In this document: positions 1 through 7,454 of the stretch, piece by piece
Layout of the letters: the number at the start of each line of letters is the position of its first letter
How positions within the stretch are numbered: position 1 is the first letter of the stretch
Source: a virus
Length of the DNA stretch: 46,328 bases
IMG/VR virus record: IMGVR_UViG_3300031251_000039
Coordinates: 1 to 46,328 of that record
Strand: one strand, 5' to 3'
Notes under the pieces: model-generated
Database searches by the model: none
Told to the model about the DNA's origin: nothing
Seen by the model: the letters and a program-made list of their open reading frames with translations, nothing else
Position numbers and translations under genes: made by a program

Positions 1-1612
1 TTCCGCCTGCGGTCGACAACTGCCGGACGATTTCGCGCAGATGCGTCCCCGCCGCTTCGGGATCCTCAGTATTTCGCAAATAGGAATAGTTCGAGACCAT
101 TTCTTCCCAGGACATGTTTCCCAGGTTCTTCAGGGCGGAAGAATGCTTAGCCAACTGAGCCAAATCGGGGATCTTAAGCGGCGTTTCTTTCAGTCCCTGC
201 ACGGCAACCGCCAGCTTCTCGACGTTTTCGCCCGTCTTTTCCATGCCAGCACCGCTCATGAACTGGCTGAACGATTCGGCCAGCTCGTTGGCGCTCACCG
301 ATCGTGACGGATCCGTCGACTGAGCTTTCATGAATTTCAAAAACGGCTTGAGCGCCGGCCCCATCGCCTCTTTCGACTCAAATCCCGTCGAAGCCATCGC
401 CGTCGCTGCACCGAAGGCATCCTGGCTCGTCGTCGCCGTGGACAACGCTGTCCGGTAAATGCTCTGTTTGGCCCACCGGCCTTCTTGAACGTCTTTGATC
501 CCCGCCTGCGCCCGGAACCTGGCAATCAGGTCTTCTTGCTTCGCAATCGCATCGGACGACAATTGAATCTGCTTGCGGGTTTCTTCCTGAATCATCTGCA
601 GCGCGGACCGCAGCGCCATATAGGCCGCAGTGACCCCGGCAACACGACCAGCCCACGCACCCAGCCCGGCACCCATCGACTGGACGCTTTGGGTTTTCTG
701 GATGATCGTCATATTCGCTTCAGACGCCGCCCGCTTGAACGTCGTCAGATCAATCGCCCCGGCCCGCAACAAAGCCCGCAGCCTGGCAATCGCCGCATTG
801 TGGCGCTCCTGAGCCGTTCGCGCTTGCTCGGTGACCTTCACACCGTCCCGCTCGACCGCCTGACGCCTGGCCGTTAAACCAATCGCGTCTTGGTACATCT
901 GCTTTTGCAGCGTCCAGGCTTTGCGGAATTCCTCAACAGTGATTTCGCCAGTCGCCCGCATTGAACGCAAGGCTTCCATCGAGTGCTGATAGCTCTCGAA
1001 GGCGACCTGTTCCGTGGACTTCACCATTTGTTTGACGCGATCCGCCGCCTGTCGCCGTTGCAGGATTTCCTGATTCAGTGCCGCAGAACGTGCGGACCGG
1101 GCTTTATCGATCTCGGCCTTACGCCGCTTTTCCTCACGATCCGCGCGGCGCTTGTCCACCTCTGCCATCCGCTGATCATGAGCTTGCTTCTCGGCCAGTT
1201 GACGATCCTGATCCGCCTTCTCCCTGGCTGCCGCCCGCCGGTCTTTCAGCCGGTCGCCCATCCCGGAATCAATCAAACGCTGCTTCAGGCTCGCCTGAGA
1301 CGCCTTGGCAAACTGGTCCGCGTCGATTTTGCCCATCCGGTACGCGACCCGGATTTGCTTCATCCGCTCTAAATGAGCGTCCAGCGGATTCACCGCCGGT
1401 TTGAATGCCTGTTGGATCGACTTGCCCAGCCGCGACAGCTCGCCCGTCGCTTCTCGAAATCCTTCATGCAGACTCTTGCCGCCGGTCTTACCCGCCTGCG
1501 ACAGCTCTTTCAGCTTTGCGATCTCTTTTTCGAGTAGAGCGTTACGCTTCTGGAAATCCTCAATGATCGCCCGAGAATCACTAGACCAGACAATCCCGAT
1601 AGTGTTCGTCAT
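1..1612 (-). CDS. Tail tape measure protein, N-terminal part (cut by window edge)
   Basis: Sets tail length and is threaded inside the tail tube during assembly. 537 codons are open from the ATG to the left edge, so the C-terminus lies outside. Residues about 110-180 are very rich in K, R, E, Q and A and look like a long coiled coil. Near the edge the protein reads SWEEMVSNYSYLRN and then GTHLREIVRQLSTAGG, the kind of sequence found in TP901-type tape measure cores. The ATG lies 9 bases after the end of the frameshifted tail-chaperone product, the standard gene order for long-tailed phages. Identity is inferred from position, length and coiled coil. Confidence 0.8.
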   Translation of the reverse strand, partial: MTNTIGIVWSSDSRAIIEDFQKRNALLEKEIAKLKELSQAGKTGGKSLHEGFREATGELSRLGKSIQQAFKPAVNPLDAHLERMKQIRVAYRMGKIDADQFAKASQASLKQRLIDSGMGDRLKDRRAAAREKADQDRQLAEKQAHDQRMAEVDKRRADREEKRRKAEIDKARSARSAALNQEILQRRQAADRVKQMVKSTEQVAFESYQHSMEALRSMRATGEITVEEFRKAWTLQKQMYQDAIGLTARRQAVERDGVKVTEQARTAQERHNAAIARLRALLRAGAIDLTTFKRAASEANMTIIQKTQSVQSMGAGLGAWAGRVAGVTAAYMALRSALQMIQEETRKQIQLSSDAIAKQEDLIARFRAQAGIKDVQEGRWAKQSIYRTALSTATTSQDAFGAATAMASTGFESKEAMGPALKPFLKFMKAQSTDPSRSVSANELAESFSQFMSGAGMEKTGENVEKLAVAVQGLKETPLKIPDLAQLAKHSSALKNLGNMSWEEMVSNYSYLRNTEDPEAAGTHLREIVRQLSTAGG

Positions 1613-1621
1613 GGTTCACGC

Positions 1622-2427
1622 TCACAGCTTGTCGCAGAAATACAGGTCAAACCAGGTCGGCGCATGATTCCTTAATAACCCGGCCCGCCAGGCCCGAGTC
1701 TTCAACAGTCGCGGATGTCTCAGGTTGATCCGCTTTTTTTTTCCAAACCGGCCTGTTCGCGTTCCTTGAGAGTTTCAAACTCTCGCAGGACTTCATCGAT
1801 CTGCATCCCGTCGACCGCCGCCGTGGTGATCATCAGCATGTTCTCGGTATCAATCAGACCCAGCTCCGACGCGATCAGTGGCGTGATCCGGTAATTCTGC
1901 CGCAGACAAAACACCGCGAACTCGGCCCAGTCGTCCCGCAACTGCTGCGGATCCATGCCAGACTCGGCCAGAATCGCCTTCTCGTCGAAGGCTTGCAGCA
2001 TGTAATAGCGGAACCAGCGTTCCGATTGCGTCCAGAAGTGATCGAACTGCGGCTTGCGGCAAGTCTTCCAATGACCATCAAGAAGCCTGAGCGTCGCTGG
2101 CAACTCAGCCGCCGCCGGAATCTGCCAGTGATTGCCGTCAGACAACCGGATCGAGTATCCGGCAAACAGGGACCGCCGTTCCAAGTCCTTCGGAACACAC
2201 GGTTTGTCGATCCAGAACCCGATCCGGTATGCCTGACCGCTGTCGATCCAGCGCTGCTTCGCCGCGTCGTAGCCGATCCCCTCACCCCAGCCGACCAATA
2301 GCCCCGGCACGCCATCAATCACCGTCTGGACTTCGGTAGCATCGTCCACAAAATCCGCCAGACCCACCGACCGCAGACAACTCCCGGAATTCGATTGCTT
2401 TCCGGCGAAGAAAATTTGGAAGTGCAC
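1622..2427 (-). CDS. Tail assembly chaperone, -1 frameshift product (gpGT-like)
   Basis: Slipping back one base on AAA-AAA at 1735-1740 opens a 38-codon extension that begins KRINLRHPRLLK and ends FDLYFCDKL, stopping at 1622-1624. It fills the otherwise empty gap before the tape measure ATG at 1612. In lambda and many siphoviruses the equivalent gpGT extension binds the tail tube protein while the G part binds the tape measure. I translated the extension base by base: it has no stop until 1622 and normal amino-acid composition. The slip itself is inferred, not shown by the sequence. Confidence 0.72.
1720..2427 (-). CDS. Tail assembly chaperone, short form (gpG-like)
   Basis: 235 residues between the tail tube gene and the tape measure, the position of lambda gpG. 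In that family the protein coats the tape measure during tail assembly and is replaced when the tube is built. The C-terminal part (IDEVLREFETLKEREQ) is helical and charged. The gene ends EKKSGST just after a run of nine A that permits a -1 shift (separate entry). Start is a GTG with GAAAGGG about 8 bases upstream. An ATG at 2434 in another frame gives a 39-codon reading, so a sequencing error near the 5' end cannot be excluded. No sequence-level family recognised; the role is from position and frameshift. Confidence 0.68.
   Translation of the reverse strand: MHFQIFFAGKQSNSGSCLRSVGLADFVDDATEVQTVIDGVPGLLVGWGEGIGYDAAKQRWIDSGQAYRIGFWIDKPCVPKDLERRSLFAGYSIRLSDGNHWQIPAAAELPATLRLLDGHWKTCRKPQFDHFWTQSERWFRYYMLQAFDEKAILAESGMDPQQLRDDWAEFAVFCLRQNYRITPLIASELGLIDTENMLMITTAAVDGMQIDEVLREFETLKEREQAGLEKKSGST
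1734..1743 (-). promoter_or_regulatory. Slippery sequence for -1 ribosomal frameshift
   Basis: Nine consecutive A (minus strand) after GG. Frame-0 codons are GAA-AAA-AAA-AGC, so A-AAA-AAA is an X-XXY-YYZ heptamer on which two lysyl tRNAs can re-pair after a -1 slip. Transcriptional slippage on the A9 run is an alternative route to the same product. Confidence 0.72.
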
Positions 2428-2439
2428 TCGCCATGCCCT

Positions 2440-2508
2440 TTCAAAAAGTAAAAGATCAAACCACCCGGCTACACACTTTCAGAAAGTGACTACACACTTT
2501 CAGCAACA
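2440..2508 (-). other. Intergenic hairpin region after tail tube gene
   Basis: Contains two copies of ACACTTTCAG on the plus strand, and a CACTTT/AAAGTG hairpin with a 3-base loop. It lies directly after the tail tube stop and may attenuate read-through into the chaperone gene. There is no clear T-tract, so it is not called a terminator. Confidence 0.3.
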
Positions 2509-3474
2509 TCACGGACCCGCAACGGCCGCCGCCGAAGTCACCGCCAGCGACACGCCCGAGATCCGCAGCGCCGCGTTGCCGTGCTTGGTCTCACTGGCCC
2601 GCAGCGCTTGGGGAACAATGATCCCGTTCGCGAAACTAAACTTGAGATGCGCCGCCGTGGCATCGGCGATATAGGTACCGCCTGGCACACGCCGCCGCAG
2701 AAACGCGCTGAACTGAGTGATCTGGGCGACGCCTTCCAGCGATGCGATCTGATCGAAGTCCTCGACCTGAATCTCGATCACCGGATTGATCTCTTCCAGG
2801 AAGATGTCACTGGGATACGGACACCCGTCATAATGCTGCTTCTCGCTGTACTGACAGCCGAAGTTCACACTAAAGCCGACCTGTCGCGCAATGCGAGTCC
2901 CGTTGATCCAGACCGGACCGCCGCCCCACATCGCCGTAAACGCCTGAGCCGGCAGCGTCTGACCGACCAGGGCTTCAAACGGAGGCACCAGCCCGTCACC
3001 CGAAAGGTAATGAATCGCACCGCTGGCCGTCACCGCACCGGCCCGAGGAGCCGTCACCGATTGCGGAATCAACTGCGCTGGCGAAATAATACTTCCCGCA
3101 TTGTCGGCCGCAGGAGTGCCCCGGATCACGACATGATGCGCCCCGCTTTGAAAAGTTCCGCCGGACGCACGCTTCTGGTAAGGGATCACCAGCGTCGACC
3201 CGTCCGCGACCCTGGCCCCGGTCGGCGTGAACAGCGTCAAGAACGTCTCGATATCGACTGTCGTCAATTGCCCTTCGGGCGCCGCGTCGGAAATGTACTG
3301 CGCGGCGTTGGCGACATCGCTGATCGTTTCGAGCGCGACGTACGGGCTGCCGGATTCGCGACCCATGATAAAGTTGTAATGCGGATCGAAATCGCTCTGA
3401 GTGATCTGCCGCAGGTAAATCGGATTGCTGCTTCCATCGACGCCGATCTGGGCGTCATAGACTACGTCTGGCAT
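2509..3474 (-). CDS. Major tail (tube) protein, probable
   Basis: 321 residues starting MPDVVYDAQIG. The protein is rich in G, T, S and beta-type stretches with few charges, as expected of a tube protein. It lies between the head-tail connector genes and the tail chaperone, which is the tube position. I chose the ATG at 3474 over the in-frame ATG at 3483: the Shine-Dalgarno GAAGGGA sits 9 bases from 3474 but abuts 3483, and the two sister leaders use the same spacing. It carries the special SD-in-loop leader shared with the capsid genes, which supports a highly made virion protein. No family motif was recognised directly. Confidence 0.65.
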   Translation of the reverse strand: MPDVVYDAQIGVDGSSNPIYLRQITQSDFDPHYNFIMGRESGSPYVALETISDVANAAQYISDAAPEGQLTTVDIETFLTLFTPTGARVADGSTLVIPYQKRASGGTFQSGAHHVVIRGTPAADNAGSIISPAQLIPQSVTAPRAGAVTASGAIHYLSGDGLVPPFEALVGQTLPAQAFTAMWGGGPVWINGTRIARQVGFSVNFGCQYSEKQHYDGCPYPSDIFLEEINPVIEIQVEDFDQIASLEGVAQITQFSAFLRRRVPGGTYIADATAAHLKFSFANGIIVPQALRASETKHGNAALRISGVSLAVTSAAAVAGP

Positions 3475-3475
3475 T

Positions 3476-3529
3476 TGGACCATCCCTTCGTTGGTCCATC
3501 GCGTTTGAATCTTGTACGGGTGGCCACCC
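3476..3529 (-). promoter_or_regulatory. Shared structural-gene leader, copy 1 (tail tube)
   Basis: Read on the minus strand: 12-bp palindrome GGGTGGCCACCC (3518-3529), 13 bases, CGCGATGGA, then stem TGGACC/GGTCCA (3493-3498 with 3476-3481) with loop AACGAAGGGAT holding the Shine-Dalgarno. Two ANGGA motifs (ATGGA and AGGGA) are 9 bases apart, CsrA-site-like. The start codon follows the stem by one base. Confidence 0.7.
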
Positions 3530-3538
3530 GCTTACCTC

Positions 3539-4054
3539 TTACCGGAACTGCTTCAAGACTTTGGTTTGATGAGCTGGATCAAAGACCGCCGCTTGATACT
3601 GCAACCGCATCCGTTCGCGTTGCTGGTCGATTTCGTCATCGCTGACGAATTCCATTTCTTTGCGTCGCTGCTCGGTCAACGGACGGCGGATCATTTTTCC
3701 AGCGTTCGGACCGAACTTGATCATGGTCTCCAGGGGCGCCTTGGCTTCGAGCTTGCCGAAATCCTGAGTCTTCCGGATCACGCTTTCCGTCAAGACCGCT
3801 CGCCGAAGCGCTCCCGTCCAGACGTTCGGCCGATCGTGACCCACTTTTCGGCGTTTGATCCTGCGCCAACGTGCGGACCGGTTCGCGAAGATTCCCGGAT
3901 ACCGCCGGAACGCTTCCGTCATGAAGTGAAACGGCAGGTAAATATCCCGGATGTACTTCATCGTCTCTTCGTGGCATTCCTTCATGACCTTGCCGTGTTC
4001 ACGCTCATGAAACAGCCTGGCCGTCAGCACGCCGCCGATGATCGTCGTCGTCAT
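3539..4054 (-). CDS. Neck/tail-completion protein, HK97 gp10-like (tentative)
   Basis: 171 residues from MTTTIIGG; the ATG overlaps the previous stop as ATGA, so longer upstream starts are discarded. A short stretch GHDRPNVWTGALRRAVL resembles the V-x-TG-x-L-R segment of HK97 gp10-type and phage virion-morphogenesis proteins, which sit at the tail end of the neck. The rest is basic and helical. It is fourth in a run of small overlapping connector-type genes between capsid and tail tube. Role is inferred from position plus this weak motif. Confidence 0.5.
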   Translation of the reverse strand: MTTTIIGGVLTARLFHEREHGKVMKECHEETMKYIRDIYLPFHFMTEAFRRYPGIFANRSARWRRIKRRKVGHDRPNVWTGALRRAVLTESVIRKTQDFGKLEAKAPLETMIKFGPNAGKMIRRPLTEQRRKEMEFVSDDEIDQQRERMRLQYQAAVFDPAHQTKVLKQFR

Positions 4055-4569
4055 GGCATCCCCTCCCGGCCCAGACACCAGGTCATTTCCAGCAGGTTCA
4101 CGCCGTTTTCCGTTACCGGATCGACTGCCCCGCAAGAATGCTCCTCGATCCGCTGGAATTCGATGTAGCCTGGCGACGCTGCGAGTGCTGAGAATTCATC
4201 CGTCATCGAGCCAAACAGGTTGTTCAAGTGCTGCCTGTGATCCGCCGCCGTAAACGGTCCGGATATGTCGTACCATGCCGCCAGGTCGTCGTCCGTGAAT
4301 TCATGCAACTGCACGAAAATCAGCATGTCGCCATGCGCTAGGAATGTTTCCATGCCGCTTCTGACCGCGACCGCGCCGCTGTGATGCCGCACGATCGCCC
4401 GAGGAAACGGCTGAGTACTATCATCCAGCGCCAAATCGATATAGATGCTCTGTAATGCCTGTTGCTCCGTGGTGGCGCCGACCAGCTTACGGAACGTGGC
4501 CGATCCGCTGACGGTATTCGCCAGGTTGACCAGCCGCATCGATCGAGTTCCCTCCACTGGCACGCTCAC
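4051..4569 (-). CDS. Head-tail connector / tail terminator-type protein (tentative)
   Basis: 172 residues, coupled to both neighbours by ATGA overlaps. Mixed alpha/beta composition, no transmembrane segment, one Cys-Gly pair near the C-terminus (EEHSCGAVD). No motif recognised. The slot between a head-closure-type protein and a gp10-like protein is where tail terminator and neck proteins are normally encoded. Confidence 0.45.
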   Translation of the reverse strand: MSVPVEGTRSMRLVNLANTVSGSATFRKLVGATTEQQALQSIYIDLALDDSTQPFPRAIVRHHSGAVAVRSGMETFLAHGDMLIFVQLHEFTDDDLAAWYDISGPFTAADHRQHLNNLFGSMTDEFSALAASPGYIEFQRIEEHSCGAVDPVTENGVNLLEMTWCLGREGMP

Positions 4570-4919
4570 AGAATATGACCCCTCGATACCGTCGTCTTGA
4601 CCTTGTCGTCACGCCGCAACGCCAGGATTCGCAGCTCGGCGTTGATCAGTGGTGAACGTTCGACCTGCCACCATTCACCGTTGACCTGCCATTGTTCGCC
4701 CCAGGCATAATCGACGGTGTTCACCACCGTCAGCGTCGCCGTCCGCATGGTCCGCTCACCGGTCGGATCGTACGACCGGTCCACACGCTCCTCAGTGAAC
4801 AGCGACGGAATCGCCGTCTGATCCTGGCTGCCATCGCTGGCGCCGTTAGGAGGGCGACGAGTCACGTCTGTTCCGTGCTGGTCATACAGCGTATTAAACG
4901 AATCCAGGACAAACGACAC
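4566..4919 (-). CDS. Small head-closure-type protein (tentative)
   Basis: 117 residues. The second half reads as a beta barrel with VNTVDYAWGEQWQVNGEWWQVERSP, the W-x-V-x-G-x-W-x-V pattern seen in small phage head-closure and joining proteins. It overlaps the next gene by ATGA. Family assignment is by pattern and position only. Confidence 0.45.
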   Translation of the reverse strand: MSFVLDSFNTLYDQHGTDVTRRPPNGASDGSQDQTAIPSLFTEERVDRSYDPTGERTMRTATLTVVNTVDYAWGEQWQVNGEWWQVERSPLINAELRILALRRDDKVKTTVSRGHIL

Positions 4920-4931
4920 ACCCGCCCCCGA

Positions 4932-5222
4932 TCACTCAGTTTTGACGGCCGGATCGACCACTGGCTTACAAAACAGCAGGTTGTCTTCGACCAGCCGAGT
5001 GATAAAGCGCGGAGTAAACGGCGCACCTGGCGGAAGAATGATCTGCGCCAGGACAGTCCCATCCTGAAAGTAGGTATCGCCCCAGGAGACGACCCCGTTC
5101 ACCACCACGTTGAAAACCGTTGGCTGATCAGGAGCCGCAGGAGCCGCCGCCGGATCACCAGCCGGAGCCTCGACCACAGGAGCGTCACCAGCCACAACCG
5201 GCGTTTCTTCTTTCTTAGCCAT
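4932..5222 (-). CDS. Small protein after major capsid gene, Ala/Pro-rich N-terminus
   Basis: 96 residues: MAKKEE, then a low-complexity A/P/D/V-rich stretch to about residue 33, then a compact beta-type segment (NVVVNGVVSWGDTYFQDGTVL). Not recognised. It is the first gene after the capsid terminator-like hairpin and starts the connector gene run. The SD is GAGGG about 8 bases upstream of the ATG. Confidence 0.5.
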   Translation of the reverse strand: MAKKEETPVVAGDAPVVEAPAGDPAAAPAAPDQPTVFNVVVNGVVSWGDTYFQDGTVLAQIILPPGAPFTPRFITRLVEDNLLFCKPVVDPAVKTE

Positions 5223-5264
5223 CGCGAAACCCTCACAAAAGAAACAGACTCAACCCCAGAAAAC

Positions 5265-5294
5265 GCGGTGCGGCAGATCGCTCCACCGCACCGC
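5265..5294 (-). terminator. Hairpin terminator after major capsid gene
   Basis: 9-bp stem GCGGTGCGG/CCGCACCGC with a 12-base loop, followed on the minus strand by GTTTTC. A second hairpin CCGCTGT/ACAGCGG (5299-5321) lies just before it. Placed between the capsid stop and the next gene, so it probably lowers transcription of downstream genes relative to capsid. Confidence 0.55.
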
Positions 5295-5342
5295 TTCCCG
5301 CTGTCACATCAAAACAGCGGACCCGTCAAGACTCACCCAGAC

Positions 5343-6383
5343 TCAGAGAATCGTGCCGTCCGTGACACCGGTCACCAGCACGCCCGCCCGGTAGAAAGTG
5401 CCGTCAGCCATCGGATCATCGAACGGTTTGACCGCCCAGTTCCAACGACCACGGATCACACCGCCGCGACGCTGTTCTTCGCGGTATTCTTCCATGATGA
5501 TCGCGCTTTCGCCCGAGCCATCATCGAGCCCCGGAATCTTGGCGTTCTGGGCTTGATACATGACCGTGCGGCCCACACAGACCGATGGCGAAGTCAGTTC
5601 CGTCTGCGAATCGGCGATCCGTCCGACCCACAGCATCGTGGGATCCCAGAAGCGGGAAAACGCGGGCGCCGTCCCGTCAGGGTTTGGATTCTTCCAGCCG
5701 TCACCGACCAGAATATTATCGATCTTGAAAATCGCCTTGAGCGCATCGATCGAAATGTTCTTCGGGTCATCGATCCCCGAATATTTCAAACGGTCAATCA
5801 ACTGCGAACACTGAAGCATCCAGTCCAGGGCGATCTGCGGAATGACCAGGGCATTCGCTTTCACGCCGTATTTGCGACACTGGTACTTGGCCTGAAAAAT
5901 CAAGCTGATCGGCGTCGCCGAACTGAGGTTACTGAAGGTCGTTCCCGCCGCGATCGTCTGGTTGCCGGTATAGGCACCCGTGTTAAACACCGCATTGGCA
6001 ACCGCTTGTTCATGCTCGGCCAGCAACAGACTCGTCACACGCTGAGCCGCAATCTGCTCAACCGGCAGAAAATCCCCATACATTTCGACTTCAGCGTCGT
6101 CAACGGCCGATTCGCGACCTTTTTCGACAGTCGAATAGGTGTCAGTCGTCCAGCCGCTTTCATCACGCTTGTAAGCACCGCGCGGAACGCGGGTGTTGTC
6201 TTCCACCGGCGTGAACGTGCTGGCGAGCGACAATCGGGTGAACGAACTGCTGGGCTTGGCCACGGCCGCCGCCGGCATGACCTTGAAACCGATGTAACTT
6301 TCTTCGTTGGCGATCTGATCCCAGTCATTTCGCCGCATCGACAGATCGTAACGCACAATCGCGTTACCGTTCCCGTTAAGCAT
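5343..6383 (-). CDS. Major capsid protein
   Basis: 346 residues, the normal size for a capsid protein without a delta domain. It follows a portal, protease/scaffold and decoration-protein series, the lambda gene order (gpE position). Features consistent with the role: DDAEVEMYGDFLPVEQIAAQRV (here residues only named in part), an AKYQCRKYG helix region, a VIPQIALDWML segment and a C-terminal domain ending in a Thr/Gly-rich strand. The leader has the special SD-in-loop hairpin, and a hairpin terminator follows. Assigned by position, size and context. Confidence 0.85.
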   Translation of the reverse strand: MLNGNGNAIVRYDLSMRRNDWDQIANEESYIGFKVMPAAAVAKPSSSFTRLSLASTFTPVEDNTRVPRGAYKRDESGWTTDTYSTVEKGRESAVDDAEVEMYGDFLPVEQIAAQRVTSLLLAEHEQAVANAVFNTGAYTGNQTIAAGTTFSNLSSATPISLIFQAKYQCRKYGVKANALVIPQIALDWMLQCSQLIDRLKYSGIDDPKNISIDALKAIFKIDNILVGDGWKNPNPDGTAPAFSRFWDPTMLWVGRIADSQTELTSPSVCVGRTVMYQAQNAKIPGLDDGSGESAIIMEEYREEQRRGGVIRGRWNWAVKPFDDPMADGTFYRAGVLVTGVTDGTIL

Positions 6384-6387
6384 TTTC

Positions 6388-6469
6388 GGAGTTCCTTTTT
6401 AGAAACTCCATCGCGCTGCTTGAATGAAACGCCCCCAAGGCGAAAGGAGATCCGGGTTTGGTGGCCACC
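6388..6469 (-). promoter_or_regulatory. Shared structural-gene leader, copy 2 (major capsid)
   Basis: Minus strand: palindrome GGTGGCCACC (6460-6469), 44 bases, CGCGATGGA, then stem GGAGTT/AACTCC (6404-6409 with 6388-6393) with a loop ending in AAAAAGG; the Shine-Dalgarno AAGGA straddles loop and stem. The ANGGA motifs are ATGGA and AAGGA, 11 bases apart. ATG follows 4 bases after the stem. Confidence 0.7.
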
Positions 6470-6509
6470 TCCCCCGGCTCCGCGATGGAGACACATAAAA
6501 ATCGTGTCC

Positions 6510-6525
6510 CGCCTGAAATCAGGCG
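6510..6525 (-). terminator. Small hairpin at end of decoration gene
   Basis: CGCCTG/CAGGCG stem with an ATTT loop, overlapping the stop codon region. The only T-tract (ATTTTTA) lies about 8 bases after it on the minus strand, so it is a weak terminator or an mRNA 3'-end stabiliser. Confidence 0.35.
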
Positions 6526-6875
6526 AGTTGTACTTCTGCGTTCGCGTTCGCCACGACACCGGGCGCCCAGTTGGTCCCGACCGTCACAGCGCCGCCAGCG
6601 CTCGATACGCTGACCATGCCGTTTGCCGCCCCATAACAGGTCACACCCACGCCGATCGTGTCGGCCGCAGTGATCGTCACCCCGTCTTCGGTCTTGGGCG
6701 AAATCACCGCGACGTAATAAACGCCGTTGACCAGATAGGGCACACCATCGGTAATCCCAATGGCGTTATCCGTGACGCCCGCCAGAACCAATTGACCGCC
6801 GGACCATTTGACACGCCGGTTATTCAGCACCGTGCTGGCACATGGCAGCGTCCGGCTTCCCTTCGTCTTCCTCAT
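6519..6875 (-). CDS. Capsid decoration protein (head stabiliser-like)
   Basis: 118 residues, almost entirely beta-type, with ITDGVPYLVNGVYYVAVI and repeated small residues. It resembles the DUF2190/gpD class of small proteins that cement the capsid surface. It lies between protease/scaffold and major capsid, the gpD position in lambda. It has its own copy of the SD-in-loop leader, which fits a protein needed in capsid-like copy number. Family call is from size, fold-type composition and position. Confidence 0.68.
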   Translation of the reverse strand: MRKTKGSRTLPCASTVLNNRRVKWSGGQLVLAGVTDNAIGITDGVPYLVNGVYYVAVISPKTEDGVTITAADTIGVGVTCYGAANGMVSVSSAGGAVTVGTNWAPGVVANANAEVQLA

Positions 6876-6933
6876 TGGATCAATCCTTCACTTGATCCAT
6901 CGCGTTGTTTTGTGTTGTTCAGGGTGGCCACCC
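6876..6933 (-). promoter_or_regulatory. Shared structural-gene leader, copy 3 (decoration protein)
   Basis: Minus strand: palindrome GGGTGGCCACCC (6922-6933), 17 bases, CGCGATGGA, then 8-bp stem TGGATCAA/TTGATCCA (6892-6899 with 6876-6883) with loop GTGAAGGA, so the Shine-Dalgarno is entirely in the loop. ANGGA motifs ATGGA and AAGGA are 9 bases apart. The ATG follows the stem directly, with its A one base from it. Confidence 0.72.
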
Positions 6934-6971
6934 GACAGTCAAAGCACCAAGACACTCAAGCACCGACGATT

Positions 6972-7454
6972 TCAGGCATACTTTTCAGCAAGCTGCCGTC
7001 GCGATTTTCCGCTGGGGTTGGTCGCAGCCAGAAACCTCTGATGCAGCTCGGGATTTTTCCGGGCTGCGACTTTCACGGCTGCAAACCGACTCATTCCGCC
7101 TTTCATCAACGTGCTGACCGCTTCGTCGAATTGCTCAACGGCGTTGCCCGTGTCTTCGCTTTCGGATTCGCTCGTCCCGGACTTTCCCTTGGGGGTGCCC
7201 AACGGTTCGGTTCCGGGCTTGGTGCCGATCGCGCCGCCGGCCGCTTTCAGACCGTCGATTTCCTTGTCCTTGGCCTGAAGCCGACTGTTCATCTCGGCCA
7301 GCCAGTTCGATTGAGCCTGGGCCAGGGTGACCTTGCCCTTGAGCTGTTTCATCAAGAACGAATCGTCAGCCCCCACCAGGTGCGCCGTCAGCTCGTCCAA
7401 GGTTGCCGCGACAGAACCAGTCAGCGTCCCGGCAGGATTTTCAGTACCACTCAT
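6972..7454 (-). CDS. Nested in-frame scaffolding protein (Nu3-like)
   Basis: An internal ATG (MSGTENPAGTL) is in frame with the protease and is preceded by AAAGGGG with 7 bases spacing, a much better ribosome binding site than expected by chance inside a gene. The product of 160 residues is the scaffold-type C-terminal domain alone. Lambda gpC/Nu3 and related phages make the scaffold this way. The protein fills the assembling prohead and is then degraded. Confidence 0.68.
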   Translation of the reverse strand: MSGTENPAGTLTGSVAATLDELTAHLVGADDSFLMKQLKGKVTLAQAQSNWLAEMNSRLQAKDKEIDGLKAAGGAIGTKPGTEPLGTPKGKSGTSESESEDTGNAVEQFDEAVSTLMKGGMSRFAAVKVAARKNPELHQRFLAATNPSGKSRRQLAEKYA

